The notes under the pieces were generated by a model. It had not been told where the DNA came from. It ran no database searches and saw only the letters and a list, made by a program, of their open reading frames with translations. A DNA stretch of 64,000 bases from JAEMQF01 sp963850525 (GTDB taxonomy: Bacteria > Pseudomonadota > Gammaproteobacteria > Burkholderiales > Burkholderiaceae_C). Of the stretch, positions 18,951 through 27,667 are shown piece by piece. The position numbers were made by a program, and so were the translations under genes. The stretch spans positions 496,001 through 560,000 of the forward strand of contig CAWKLQ010000008.1 of the NCBI GenBank assembly GCA_963850525.1, in the 5' to 3' direction. Numbering within the stretch: the stretch's first letter is position 1; each line of letters opens with the position of its first letter.

Positions 18951-19754
18951 GTGATCAGCGCATCCGACACACGCCCTACCGCGCTCACACACCGGGACCT
19001 GCGGCCCTCGCTGGGCGCGCTGGTGTGGATTCTGCTGCTGTTCGCACTTGCGATCGTGCTCGCTCGCACCTATGCCGCACCCATTGGCGCTGCGCTCACG
19101 CATCACTCGCGTCTGGGTCTGCTGGTATTCGTCGGCAGCACCGCGCTGGCGGTCGTGCTGCCGCTCTTCAGCAACCTTCCGCTCGTGCCCTTTGCCGTGC
19201 TGCTGTGGGGGCCGGCGTGGACGGCCCTGCTCATCGTGCTTGGCTGGGTGGCCGGCGCGACGCTGTCGTTCGTGATCGGGCGGCACTTGCGTCCACGGGT
19301 GCTGCGTATGTTTCCGAAAGTGGCGCGCTACGCGCAAATCGACGACCTGATCCACCCGCAACACCGGGTGGCGTCGCTGATCGTGCTGCGCATGACGTTT
19401 CCCATGGACATCCTGTCCTACGTGCTCGGCCTGTTCAGCCACAAGACCACGCTCTTCGAAAACGCGCTGTCCACCGCCGTGGGCGGCGTGCCCTTCGCGC
19501 TGCTCTTCGGGTTCTTTCCGGCGCTGCCCGGCACACTCCAGGCCCTGGTGCTCGTGGCGAGTGTGTTGACGTTCGCCGTCTACGCGCGCTGGGTGGTTCG
19601 CACGCGGTCAGAATCACAACGCGACAACCCGCACGGCGAACGCTCCGACGCGCGCCCAATCGGTGAACTCGACCGACGTCCTGGGGTCGGTCGGACGCTG
19701 CGTGAGCCACGTGATGGCCCGGACCAGAAGTCGGTCGGCCAGCGCGCAGCGTGA
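18951..19754 (+). CDS. VTT-domain membrane protein (TVP38/TMEM64 or DedA-like)
   Basis: Encodes 267 residues from GTG 18951; a TTG at 18903 in the same frame is an alternative start. Four to five hydrophobic segments are clear (about 20-40, 58-80, 85-110, 155-180, 190-215), with the family-type core LPLVPFAVLLWGPAWTALLIVLGWVAGATLSFVIGRHL. VTT proteins are inner-membrane scramblases or transporters implicated in lipid and ion homeostasis. After about residue 217 the product becomes a charged, low-quality tail, whereas the opposite strand there reads more like protein. The true end of folded sequence may thus be earlier than the stop. It is convergent with the tRNA-Ser gene. Confidence 0.85.
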   Translation: MISASDTRPTALTHRDLRPSLGALVWILLLFALAIVLARTYAAPIGAALTHHSRLGLLVFVGSTALAVVLPLFSNLPLVPFAVLLWGPAWTALLIVLGWVAGATLSFVIGRHLRPRVLRMFPKVARYAQIDDLIHPQHRVASLIVLRMTFPMDILSYVLGLFSHKTTLFENALSTAVGGVPFALLFGFFPALPGTLQALVLVASVLTFAVYARWVVRTRSESQRDNPHGERSDARPIGELDRRPGVGRTLREPRDGPDQKSVGQRAA

Positions 19755-19823
19755 GTAGTCGAGCTGCCCGGCCAACGCGTCGAGCGCCTTTGGACGCCAG
19801 CGCACGTCCGCCAGAAATGCGCG

Positions 19824-19864
19824 GAAAGAAAAAGGCCCAGTCCTCACACGAGAAACTGGGCCTG
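19824..19864 (-). terminator. Rho-independent terminator after tRNA-Ser
   Basis: Read on the minus strand, AGGCCCAGT and ACTGGGCCT arms pair across a loop of about 13 nt, followed directly by TTTTTCTTT. It starts about 35 nt past the CCA end of the tRNA. Confidence 0.85.
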
Positions 19865-19898
19865 GTCGGATTCGCGCAGATCGCGGCAGACGTTCTCT

Positions 19899-19991
19899 TG
19901 GCGGAGCCGGAGGGATTCGAACCCTCGATGCAGGTTTTGCCCACATACTCCCTTAGCAGGGGAGCACCTTCGGCCACTCGGTCACAGCTCC
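19899..19991 (-). tRNA. tRNA-Ser (anticodon GCT)
   Basis: The minus strand gives a complete class II tRNA of 93 nt with encoded CCA. The acceptor stem pairs GGAGCTG with CGGCTCC (one G-U pair) and has discriminator G. The D arm is TGACCGAGTGGCC. The anticodon stem-loop is CTCCC-CTGCTAA-GGGAG with anticodon GCT. A long variable arm and the T arm GAGGG-TTCGAAT-CCCTC follow. It decodes AGC/AGU serine codons. Confidence 0.97.
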
Positions 19992-20026
19992 AGACGCCGG
20001 CGCCATTCTAGCGCCCTGCCCTCGGC

Positions 20027-21295
20027 TCAGCCGGGCACTTGCTCCAGGTCGAAGGCCTTGTGCAGGGCGCGCACCGCGAGTTCCATGTATTTTTCGTCGA
20101 TGACGACGCTGGTCTTGATTTCGCTCGTCGTGATCATCTGGATGTTGATGCCCTCTTCGCTCAGCACCGCGAACATCTTGCTCGCCACGCCGACGTGCGA
20201 GCGCATGCCGATGCCGACGATGCTGACCTTGCAGATCTTCGGGTCGCCGATCAGGTCGGTCGCGCCGGTCTTGGGCAACACGCTGGTCCTGAGCAGCTCC
20301 ATGGTGCGCGCGTAATCGTTGCGGTGCACCGTGAACGAAAAGTCGGTTCGCCCCTGGTGCGAGACGTTCTGAATGATGACGTCGACGTCGATGTTGGCCT
20401 GCGCGACGGGGCCGAGAATCTGATGCGCGATGCCGGGCTTGTCGGTCACGCCCAGCAGGCTGATCTTGGCCTCGTCGCGATTGAAGGCGATGCCTGACAC
20501 GATGGCTTGTTCCATTTTTTCGTCTTCCTCAAACGTGATCAAAGTGCCCGACGCGGCTTCTTCGTCGATGCCGATGTCCCAGGGCGTGAAGCTCGACAGC
20601 ACGCGCAAGGGCACGCGGTACTTGCCGGCGAATTCGACGGAGCGAATTTGCAGGACCTTGGAGCCCAGGCTCGCCATCTCGAGCATTTCTTCGAAGCTGA
20701 TCGTCTTCAATCGCCGCGCTTCGGGAACGACGCGCGGGTCGGTCGTGTAGACACCGTCCACGTCGGTGTAGATCAGGCACTCTGCCGCCTTCAGTGCTGC
20801 GGCAATCGCCACTGCCGACGTATCCGAGCCGCCGCGACCCAGCGTCGTGATGTTGCCTGATGCGTCCACACCCTGGAAGCCCGCGATCACGACGACTTTG
20901 CCGGAAGCCAGATCGGCTTTCACGCGCGTCTCGTCGATGCTTTGAATGCGCGCCTTGGTGAAGGCGCTGTCGGTGGCGATGGGCACTTGCCATCCCGCAT
21001 AACTCACCGCCTCGAGCCCTTCGGCTTGCAATGCAATCGCCAGCAGCCCCACCGAGACCTGCTCGCCCGTGGCGGCAATCATGTCGAGTTCGCGCCAATG
21101 CGCTGGCGTTGCGCCGCCAGGCGAGAGTTCTTTGGCCAGCGCCAGCAGGCGGTTCGTTTCACCGCTCATTGCGGAGGGCACGACGATCATCTGATGCCCG
21201 GCGCGCGCCCACTTGGCAACGCGCTTGGCGACGTTGCGGATGCGCTCGGTCGAGCCCATCGACGTGCCGCCGTATTTGTGTACGAGAAGTGCCAT
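20027..21295 (-). CDS. lysC: Aspartate kinase
   Basis: Encodes 422 residues beginning MALLVHKYGGTSMGS, with the canonical KYGGTS substrate/ATP motif. The catalytic domain (about 1-250) includes GRGGSDTSAVAIAAALKA and YTDVDGVYTTDPR. Two ACT regulatory domains follow (about 265-410), with the feedback-site signatures SLLGVTDKPGIAHQIL and IVGIGMRSHVGVASKMFAVLSEEGINI. It phosphorylates aspartate, the first step to lysine, threonine and methionine; dapA of the lysine branch is at 63090. Its length matches the alpha subunit of the lysine/threonine-sensitive type. It lies between tRNA-Ser and tilS, an order usual in Burkholderiales. Confidence 0.97.
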   Translation of the reverse strand: MALLVHKYGGTSMGSTERIRNVAKRVAKWARAGHQMIVVPSAMSGETNRLLALAKELSPGGATPAHWRELDMIAATGEQVSVGLLAIALQAEGLEAVSYAGWQVPIATDSAFTKARIQSIDETRVKADLASGKVVVIAGFQGVDASGNITTLGRGGSDTSAVAIAAALKAAECLIYTDVDGVYTTDPRVVPEARRLKTISFEEMLEMASLGSKVLQIRSVEFAGKYRVPLRVLSSFTPWDIGIDEEAASGTLITFEEDEKMEQAIVSGIAFNRDEAKISLLGVTDKPGIAHQILGPVAQANIDVDVIIQNVSHQGRTDFSFTVHRNDYARTMELLRTSVLPKTGATDLIGDPKICKVSIVGIGMRSHVGVASKMFAVLSEEGINIQMITTSEIKTSVVIDEKYMELAVRALHKAFDLEQVPG

Positions 21296-21360
21296 GGAAA
21301 GAAGTTCGGTCGGTGCCGCGGGTCAGAGGGACTGAGTTGGGAGCGGCAAAGCGCAGGATT

Positions 21361-22716
21361 TTAGTCGGGGCGGTTGCGCCGATCGTCGCCTTCCTCCGCC
21401 AGCGTTTGCCATTCGAGCGTCACCTGGGGCTGCCCCGGCAAGGCCCAGACGCGTGCGTCAACGCCCAGGCCCGGCGCAAAAACCAACTGGCCACCGCTGA
21501 AAAACAACGGGCCGGTGCGGCACCACGGCGGCACGCTTGCCGCCTGGTATTGCTTCTTCAGGCTGCGCGGCGGCCGGCCGATTCCCGCTTGAAACTGCTC
21601 GCCACCGCTGCGCTCCCGCAGTTCCAGCTGTCCCAGCCATGCCAGCGGCACCCCGGCGTGCGTGGTGCGCCGCACGTGCACATGCCCGGCCCAACCAGGG
21701 AGCTTGTAGATGCCGCAACGCCGCACGCTCAGATGAGCCTCGCGCTGCGCGGCGTCCGGCGGCGCAGCGGGGCAGCGGTACGTCAGCACACCACGATAAA
21801 GCCGCAACATGCCATCGTGGCACGGCCAGCTTGCGCTGCGTGTGGCCGGCAGTTCGGCCAGCAGGCGCGAGACCAGGCTCGCTTGCGCGCTGCGGCCCGC
21901 TTCGCGGCGCAGCCAGGCACGCAAGGCGTTGCTGCGCCGCGCCGGACTCAGTGACATCCAGGTGTTGGTGTCCAGACCGCTCTGCGCTGACACCGCGACC
22001 AGATCGAGCGCCGCCAGTTCGGCCAGACATTCCTGCGCCTCGTGCGCCCACATCGCGCTCTGCGCCAGCGCCGCCTGCGCCTGCGGGAAGGCTTTCGCGA
22101 AGGCGGGCCATGCCTCGCGGCGAAGTCGATTGCGCGCAAAACGCGGGTCGGCGTTGCTATCGTCTTCGACAAAGCGCAGTCGATTCGAGCGCACGTAGGC
22201 TTCGATGCCCTCGCGTGGCTGGTCCAGCCACGGCCGCGCCCAGGTGATCCCCTGACGCTCTGCGATGCGCGGCATCGCCGCAAGACCGGCCACACCGGCA
22301 CCGCGCAAGGCCTGCAGGAGAAAGGTCTCGGCCTGGTCGAGACGATGGTGCGCGAGCAGAACGAGGGCAATTCCTCGCGCCTGCGCGAGCGTGCGCAGCG
22401 CCGCATAGCGTTGCTCGCGCGCCCAGGCCTCGATGCTCTCGCCCGGCGCCGCTTTGTGCACGACGCGCTCAGCAGCGAACGCGACGGGCAGCCCTCGGCG
22501 CGCCCAGCGCGTGCATTGTTCGGCGCAGTGCGCGAGCCACGCATCGGCGTGTGGACTCAGACCGTGGTGCACATGAAGCGCGACGACTTGAATGCCCAGG
22601 GGCAAGGCAACGCTCAGCGTGGCATGCAGCAGTGCGGTGGAGTCGCGCCCGCCGCTGTAGGCGACGCCGACTGCGTTCCCTGCGTTGCCGGCGAAATGCG
22701 CAGCGGCGGCATTCAT
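21361..22716 (-). CDS. tilS: tRNA(Ile)-lysidine synthase
   Basis: Encodes 451 residues. The PP-loop SGGRDSTALL (about 20-29) binds ATP, HVHHGL follows, and the conserved AHHRLDQAETFLLQALRGAGVAGL segment lies near 120-145. The C-terminal TilS domains include the motif around FQAGIGRPPRSLKKQYQ. The enzyme replaces cytidine 34 of the minor tRNA-Ile (CAU) by lysidine, letting it read AUA, and is normally essential. It is followed 46 nt on by the accA stop in the same direction; accA-tilS is a common pairing, so accA and tilS are probably co-transcribed. Confidence 0.95.
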   Translation of the reverse strand: MNAAAAHFAGNAGNAVGVAYSGGRDSTALLHATLSVALPLGIQVVALHVHHGLSPHADAWLAHCAEQCTRWARRGLPVAFAAERVVHKAAPGESIEAWAREQRYAALRTLAQARGIALVLLAHHRLDQAETFLLQALRGAGVAGLAAMPRIAERQGITWARPWLDQPREGIEAYVRSNRLRFVEDDSNADPRFARNRLRREAWPAFAKAFPQAQAALAQSAMWAHEAQECLAELAALDLVAVSAQSGLDTNTWMSLSPARRSNALRAWLRREAGRSAQASLVSRLLAELPATRSASWPCHDGMLRLYRGVLTYRCPAAPPDAAQREAHLSVRRCGIYKLPGWAGHVHVRRTTHAGVPLAWLGQLELRERSGGEQFQAGIGRPPRSLKKQYQAASVPPWCRTGPLFFSGGQLVFAPGLGVDARVWALPGQPQVTLEWQTLAEEGDDRRNRPD

Positions 22717-22762
22717 GATGGGCGCGCCGCAGCCCCGTGCCGGGCGGCCGACGCTGGCAGCC

Positions 22763-23734
22763 TCAACTCTCGGTCGTGTCGGTGAAGCGCCCGTACGCGC
22801 GCAAGCGGTCGTAGCGGCGCTGCAGCAGTTCCTTGGGCTTGAGGTCGCTCAACTGGCGGTGCGCGTCGCTCAGCGCGCGCTTCAGGAAGGCCGCCATCTG
22901 CTTCGGATCGCGATTCGCGCCGCCCACGGGCTCACTGACGATCTTGTCGATCAGGCCGAGTGCCTTGAGCCGGTGCGCCGTGATGCCCAGCGCGTCAGCG
23001 GCGTCGGAGGCGCGCTCAGCGGTCTTCCACAGAATCGACGCGCAGCCTTCCGGCGAGATGACTGAATAGATCGCGTACTGCAGCATCAGCACCTGATCGC
23101 CGACGCTGATCGCGAGCGCCCCGCCCGACCCGCCCTCGCCGATGATGGTGGCGAAGATGGGCACCTGAAGCTGCGCCATCTCGAAAATGTTGCGGCCGAT
23201 CGCCTCAGACTGGCCACGCTCCTCAGCGCCCACGCCCGGGTAGGCGCCCGGCGTGTCGACGAAGGTGAACACGGGCAGGTTGAACTTCTCGGCGAGCTTC
23301 ATCAGGCGCAGCGCCTTGCGGTAGCCCTCGGGTCGCGACATCCCGAAATTGCGCAGGCCGCGCTCCTTGGTGTCGCGCCCTTTTTGATGGCCAAGCACCA
23401 TGCACGCCTGGCCATTGAAGCGCGCCAGCCCGCCGACGATGGATTGATCGTCGGCGTAGGAGCGGTCACCGTGGAGCTCCAGAAAATCGGTGAAGATTTC
23501 GCTGATGTAGTCGAGCGTGTAAGGGCGCTGCGCGTGGCGCGCAATCTGCGTCACCTGCCAGGGCGACAGGTTCGAGTACAGGTCTTTGGTGAGCTGCAGG
23601 CTCTTCTTGCTCAGCCGATCGATCTCTTCCGAGATATCGACCGCCGACTCGCTCTGCACGTAACGCAACTCGTCGATCTTCGACTCGAGTTCGGCGACAG
23701 GTTGTTCGAATTCGAGGAAATGTCGTTTGCTCAT
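22763..23734 (-). CDS. accA: Acetyl-CoA carboxylase carboxyltransferase, alpha subunit
   Basis: Encodes 323 residues beginning MSKRHFLEFEQPVAELESKIDEL, the standard AccA N-terminal coiled coil. Diagnostic blocks are HGDRSYADDQSIVGGLARF, GHQKGRDTKERGLRNFGM, FVDTPGAYPGVGAEERGQSEAI and the oxyanion region IGEGGSGGALAI. With AccD it transfers the carboxyl group from biotinylated AccB to acetyl-CoA, giving malonyl-CoA for fatty-acid synthesis. It is full length for the family. It lies upstream of tilS and downstream of the glycosylase gene. Confidence 0.97.
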   Translation of the reverse strand: MSKRHFLEFEQPVAELESKIDELRYVQSESAVDISEEIDRLSKKSLQLTKDLYSNLSPWQVTQIARHAQRPYTLDYISEIFTDFLELHGDRSYADDQSIVGGLARFNGQACMVLGHQKGRDTKERGLRNFGMSRPEGYRKALRLMKLAEKFNLPVFTFVDTPGAYPGVGAEERGQSEAIGRNIFEMAQLQVPIFATIIGEGGSGGALAISVGDQVLMLQYAIYSVISPEGCASILWKTAERASDAADALGITAHRLKALGLIDKIVSEPVGGANRDPKQMAAFLKRALSDAHRQLSDLKPKELLQRRYDRLRAYGRFTDTTES

Positions 23735-23777
23735 GTCGCCTCACAAGGAAACGCCGGGCCGCCCCAAGTTTCCTTGA

Positions 23778-23820
23778 CCCCCTTGGGGGGCGGACGACGT
23801 ATGCCGTCGGCCTGGGGGCG
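23778..23820 (-). repeat. Stop-proximal palindromic repeat element, copy 2
   Basis: On the minus strand this reads GCCCCCAGGCCGACGGCAT, ACGTCGTCCGC, CCCCCAAGGGGG. It matches copy 1 at 15043 apart from one inserted G and a G-to-A change in the hairpin loop. It begins within two bases of the glycosylase stop codon and lies in the leader region of accA. Confidence 0.85.
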
Positions 23821-23821
23821 C

Positions 23822-24499
23822 TCAATACTCCACCGGCAGCGGGTCCAGGCTGCGCCAAATGTACCATGTGGCCACCGAGCGAAATGGCGCCCACGCGTCG
23901 CCGACTTCGCGTGCTTCGGCGCGCGAAACCGGCTCGCCGCTGAAGTAGTTGACGCTGATTCCCTTGAGCAGGCCCACGTCGTCCAGCGGCAGGACATTGG
24001 GCCGCATCAAGTGAAAGATGAGGAACATCTCTGCGGTCCAGCGGCCGATGCCGCGGATCGCGACGAGCTCATCGATGATGGCCTCGTCGTCCATGCGCTG
24101 CCATTGGTCGACGTGCACGGCACCGGACTGGAAATGCTGCGCGAGATCGCACAGATATTCGACCTTGCGCGCCGACAGCCCCGCCGCCCGAATGCTCGGC
24201 GCACCCAACGCGAGCACGCTGGCCGGCAGCAGGCGTGGCGACGCACCGTCCAGCAAGGCGGTGAACCGGTCCCACACCGTCTGTGCAGCCTTGACTGAAA
24301 TTTGCTGGCCGACGATGGAACGCGCCAACGTGGTGAAGGCATCGCCGCGGCTTTGCAGACTGCCGTCACCGCACTTCGGGATGAGCTTGCGCATCACCCG
24401 GTCGCGCTTGGCCAGGTGCTTGCAGGCTTCGTCCCAATACGGCGGTTGCGGCGCGGCGCTCAAGTCATCTCCCGGGTCGGGCCTCAGCCCTTCACCCAC
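23822..24499 (-). CDS. DNA-3-methyladenine glycosylase II, AlkA-like HhH-GPD
   Basis: Encodes 225 residues from GTG 24499, overlapping the cysS 3' end by 16 nt. The helix-hairpin-helix and GPD catalytic region reads IDELVAIRGIGRWTAEMFLIF...PNVLPLDDVGLLKG, with the catalytic aspartate in LPLDD. The upstream block FTTLARSIVGQQISVKAAQTVW is the typical base-flipping helix of the AlkA family. It excises alkylated purines to start base-excision repair. It lacks the N-terminal AlkA barrel domain and so belongs to the short form. No Fe-S cysteine cluster is present. It is translationally coupled to cysS. Confidence 0.93.
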   Translation of the reverse strand: MGEGLRPDPGDDLSAAPQPPYWDEACKHLAKRDRVMRKLIPKCGDGSLQSRGDAFTTLARSIVGQQISVKAAQTVWDRFTALLDGASPRLLPASVLALGAPSIRAAGLSARKVEYLCDLAQHFQSGAVHVDQWQRMDDEAIIDELVAIRGIGRWTAEMFLIFHLMRPNVLPLDDVGLLKGISVNYFSGEPVSRAEAREVGDAWAPFRSVATWYIWRSLDPLPVEY

Positions 24500-25857
24500 G
24501 TTGTACCCTGAGGCGAGTCCTGCAAGACCACGCCTTGGGCCGCAAGCTCCTTGCGAAGCCGGTCCGCTGTGGCGAAGTCTCGGCCTGCCTTGGCCGCCTG
24601 GCGCTGCGCGATGACGCGCTCGATCGTCGCCTCGTCCAGCGCGTCGCCGCCCTGCAAATAGCGCCGCGGCAGTTGCTGCAAGAGCCCCAGGGTCGCGCCC
24701 AGACTGCGCAGCAGTGATGCGTCGCGCGGCGCGCGCGACCGATTCAGTTCACTGGCCAACTCGAAAAGCACGGCCACCGCACCTGGCGTATTGAAATCGT
24801 CGTCCATCGCCGCGCGAAACGCGGCGGCACGCGGCTCGCTCCAGTCCAGCGCGGTGTCTTCGATGCTCACGCCATCCAGGGCCGTGTACAGGCGCCGCAG
24901 CGAATTGCGCGCGTCGTCGAGGTTCGCGTCGCTGAAATTGAACGGGCTGCGATAGTGCGTGCGGATCATGAAGAAGCGCACCGTCTCGCCGTCGTAGCGC
25001 GCAAGCACGTCGCGAATGGTGAAGAAGTTGCCCAGCGACTTGGACATCTTTTCATCGTCGACGTTGAGAAAGCCGTTGTGCACCCAGTAGTTGACGAACG
25101 GCCCATCGGTCGCGCCTTCGCTTTGCGCGATCTCGTTCTCGTGGTGCGGAAACTGCAAATCCATGCCGCCGCCGTGAATGTCGAAATGCGCACCCAACAA
25201 GGCGCGGCACATCGCCGAGCACTCGATGTGCCAGCCGGGCCGGCCTTTGCCGTAGGGGCCGTCCCATTTCGCATCGTCGGGCTCGGCGTCCTTGGCGGCC
25301 TTCCACAGCACGAAGTCCAGAGGATCGTCCTTGTCCTCTTGCACGGCGACGCGCTCGCCGGCGCGCAACTGATCCAGCGACTTGCCCGAGAGCTTTCCGT
25401 AGCCGGGGAACTTGCGCACCGCGAAATTCACGTCGCCACCGGGCGCGCGATACGCCAGGCCCTTGCGCTCCAGGGTTTCGATCATCTCGAGCATCTGCGG
25501 CACATGCTCGGTGGCGCGCGGCTCGAACGTGGGGCGCGCAATCCCGAGCGCGTCGATGTCCTGGTGCATCGCTGCGGTCATCTCGTCGGTCAGTTGGCGG
25601 ATCGTAATTCCGCGCTCGAGCGCACGCTTGATGATCTTGTCGTCGATGTCGGTGATGTTGCGAACGTAATTCACGTCGTAGCCTGAAGTTCGCAGCCAGC
25701 GATACACGACATCGAAGGCCATCAGGAAGCGCGCATGCCCGACGTGACACAGATCGTAAATCGTCATGCCGCACACGTACATGCCCACGTGCCCCGGCGT
25801 GATGGGTCTGAACGCTTCAACTCGTCGCGACAAAGTGTTGTGAATCCGAAGGGCCAT
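24484..25857 (-). CDS. cysS: Cysteinyl-tRNA synthetase
   Basis: Encodes 457 residues. Class I signatures are complete: GMTIYDLCHVGHAR (HIGH-type) near 30-43 and KMSKSLGNF near 268-276. The zinc ligands are visible as Cys29, Cys in GWHIECSAMC (about 208-213) and HHENEIAQSE. It charges tRNA-Cys. The start is ATG 25857. It heads a leftward unit cysS-glycosylase. The 128-nt gap to the divergent TPR gene holds its promoter region; I could not fix a promoter there. Confidence 0.97.
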   Translation of the reverse strand: MALRIHNTLSRRVEAFRPITPGHVGMYVCGMTIYDLCHVGHARFLMAFDVVYRWLRTSGYDVNYVRNITDIDDKIIKRALERGITIRQLTDEMTAAMHQDIDALGIARPTFEPRATEHVPQMLEMIETLERKGLAYRAPGGDVNFAVRKFPGYGKLSGKSLDQLRAGERVAVQEDKDDPLDFVLWKAAKDAEPDDAKWDGPYGKGRPGWHIECSAMCRALLGAHFDIHGGGMDLQFPHHENEIAQSEGATDGPFVNYWVHNGFLNVDDEKMSKSLGNFFTIRDVLARYDGETVRFFMIRTHYRSPFNFSDANLDDARNSLRRLYTALDGVSIEDTALDWSEPRAAAFRAAMDDDFNTPGAVAVLFELASELNRSRAPRDASLLRSLGATLGLLQQLPRRYLQGGDALDEATIERVIAQRQAAKAGRDFATADRLRKELAAQGVVLQDSPQGTTWVKG

Positions 25858-25985
25858 GGAAGAGCGACGAGGAGCAGTGCCAGCGTAGAATGATTTTCAG
25901 TATACCGGCCGAAATTTCACCCAATCCGCCTCGCGTTTGCAACTTCTTTTTCGCCGCTGCTTGGCCCACGCGCCGAGCACGAACC

Positions 25986-26540
25986 ATGCGCAAACTGCTC
26001 CTGCCCCCGTCCGTCTTGCTGTGCGCCGCCGCGCTTGTGCTGGCGATGCGCTCGGGCTTTGCGACGGTTGAAGAAACCGATGAGGTGGCGCGACTGCACC
26101 GCTCCGGAAGCAGCGCGCAGGCGGTGCAACTCGCCGACAAGATTCTTGCGGTCCGGCCGAAGGACGCGCAAATGAAATTCTTGAAAGGCGTGGTGCTTGC
26201 CGAAAGCCAGCGCCCCGCCGAAGCGATCGATGTGTTCCAGGAACTGACCGAGGACTTTCCCGAATTGGCCGAACCGTACAACAACCTGGCCACCCTGCAC
26301 GCCGCCAAGGGCGACTACGAGCGCGCGCGGATCGCCCTCGAACAGGCTTTGCGCAGCAACCCGAGCTACGCGACCGCGCTGGAAAATCTGGGCGACGTGC
26401 ATGGCATGCTCGCCAGCCGTGCCTACGCTCGCGCGATCGCGCTGGACCCGGCGAACCAGCGGCTCCCGTCCAAACTCGCGCTGGTGCGCGAATTGCTCAG
26501 CGCACGGCGTGGCACGCCCTCACCCACGGCCTCGCAGTAG
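25986..26540 (+). CDS. TPR-repeat protein with N-terminal signal anchor
   Basis: Encodes 184 residues from ATG 25986 (MRKLLLPPSVLLCAAALVLA), chosen over the longer open frame because a signal sequence starts here. After the signal, residues about 28-140 are three to four tetratricopeptide repeats: AVQLADKILAVRPKDAQMKFLKGVVLAESQRPAEAI, then the PELAEPYNNLATLHAAKGDYERARIALEQALRSNPSY unit, then ATALENLGDVHGMLASRAYARAIALDP. It is probably a periplasmic scaffold. This gene commonly precedes the cyclophilin genes in Burkholderiales, but its function is unknown. Confidence 0.85.
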   Translation: MRKLLLPPSVLLCAAALVLAMRSGFATVEETDEVARLHRSGSSAQAVQLADKILAVRPKDAQMKFLKGVVLAESQRPAEAIDVFQELTEDFPELAEPYNNLATLHAAKGDYERARIALEQALRSNPSYATALENLGDVHGMLASRAYARAIALDPANQRLPSKLALVRELLSARRGTPSPTASQ

Positions 26541-26582
26541 CGGCCTGCGAACAAAATCTCCAACCTCAACGAGCCCAGACCC

Positions 26583-27155
26583 ATGATGCGAATCTTCCTA
26601 CGCTCCATCGCTGCCCTCACCTGGATAGCACTTGCAGCGAGTGCACTGCCTGCGTGGGCGCAAAAAGTCAAACTCGCCACGTCGATGGGCGATATCGTGA
26701 TCGAACTCGACGCAGCCAAAGCGCCGAAGTCAGCAGCGAACTTTTTGCAGTACGCGAAGGACGGCCACTTCAACGGCACGGTGTTTCACCGCGTGATCGA
26801 CAACTTCATGATCCAGGGCGGGGGCATGTTGCCCGACCTGACGCAAAAACCGACACGCCCGCCGATTCCCCTGGAGAGCAAGAACGGCTTGCTCAATCTG
26901 CGCGGTACGGTGGCGATGGCGCGCACGGGCGACCCGAACTCCGCGACGTCGCAGTTTTTCATCAACCTCAAGGACAATGCCTTCCTCAACGCGAGCGAAT
27001 CGCGCGACGGCAACGGCTACGCCGTGTTCGGCAAGGTGGTTGCGGGCATGGACGTGGTCGAGAAGATTCGAACTGTCCCCACCGGCAACAAAGGCCCGCA
27101 CCAGAACGTTCCGATCGAACCCGTCATCATCAAACAAGCCACACTGGAGCCGTGA
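26583..27155 (+). CDS. ppiA: Periplasmic peptidyl-prolyl cis-trans isomerase, cyclophilin A type
   Basis: Encodes 190 residues (ATG 26583 or 26586). A signal peptide ends at about residue 22 (LPAWA-QK). The cyclophilin core follows: NGTVFHRVIDNFMIQGGG with the catalytic Arg in FHR, GTVAMARTGDPNSATSQFFINL and FGKVVAGMDVVEKI. It catalyses proline isomerisation in the periplasm during protein folding. The cytoplasmic homologue begins 1 nt after its stop, an ordered pair produced by duplication. Confidence 0.93.
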   Translation: MMRIFLRSIAALTWIALAASALPAWAQKVKLATSMGDIVIELDAAKAPKSAANFLQYAKDGHFNGTVFHRVIDNFMIQGGGMLPDLTQKPTRPPIPLESKNGLLNLRGTVAMARTGDPNSATSQFFINLKDNAFLNASESRDGNGYAVFGKVVAGMDVVEKIRTVPTGNKGPHQNVPIEPVIIKQATLEP

Positions 27156-27156
27156 C

Positions 27157-27660
27157 ATGAATCAGCAGGTTGAACTGGAAACGAATCTGGGCTCGATCAA
27201 GATCGAGCTCGACAACGCGCGCGCTCCCGAGTCCGCGCGCAATTTCCTCGCCTACCTCGATGCCGGCCACTACGACGGAACGGTGTTTCACCGCGTCATC
27301 AAAGGCTTCATGATTCAGGGCGGCGGGTTCGACGGCACGATGAAGCAAAAGCCGACCCGCGAGCCGCTTGCCAACGAAGCGAACAACGGCGTGAAGAACG
27401 ACAAGTACACCCTCGCGATGGCGCGCACCTCGGCGCCGCATTCGGCGACCGCGCAGTTCTTCATCAACACAACGGACAACGGGTTCTTGAACTTCAAGTC
27501 CGAAAGTCCGCAGGGCTGGGGTTACGCCGTGTTCGCCAAAGTGGTTGGCGGAACCGACGTGGTGGACTCGATCGAGAAAGTGGGCACCACACGCCGCGGC
27601 GGCCACGACGACGTTCCCGTGGAGAACGTGGTGATCCTCAGCGCCAAGCGCGTGCCCTGA
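27157..27660 (+). CDS. ppiB: Cytoplasmic peptidyl-prolyl cis-trans isomerase, cyclophilin B type
   Basis: Encodes 167 residues from ATG 27157, with no signal peptide. The core shows DGTVFHRVIKGFMIQGGGF, YTLAMARTSAPHSATAQFFINT and FAKVVGGTDVVDSIEKV, full length for PpiB. It lies directly after the periplasmic paralogue and 7 nt before lpxH, so all three genes are co-transcribed. Confidence 0.95.
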   Translation: MNQQVELETNLGSIKIELDNARAPESARNFLAYLDAGHYDGTVFHRVIKGFMIQGGGFDGTMKQKPTREPLANEANNGVKNDKYTLAMARTSAPHSATAQFFINTTDNGFLNFKSESPQGWGYAVFAKVVGGTDVVDSIEKVGTTRRGGHDDVPVENVVILSAKRVP

Positions 27661-27667
27661 TCGTTCC

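Noticed and set aside
21296..21360. lysC-tilS junction examined for a lysine riboswitch or leader
   Set aside because: A 65-nt gap is too short for the class, no conserved lysine-riboswitch elements are visible, and lysC is regulated here by its ACT domains.
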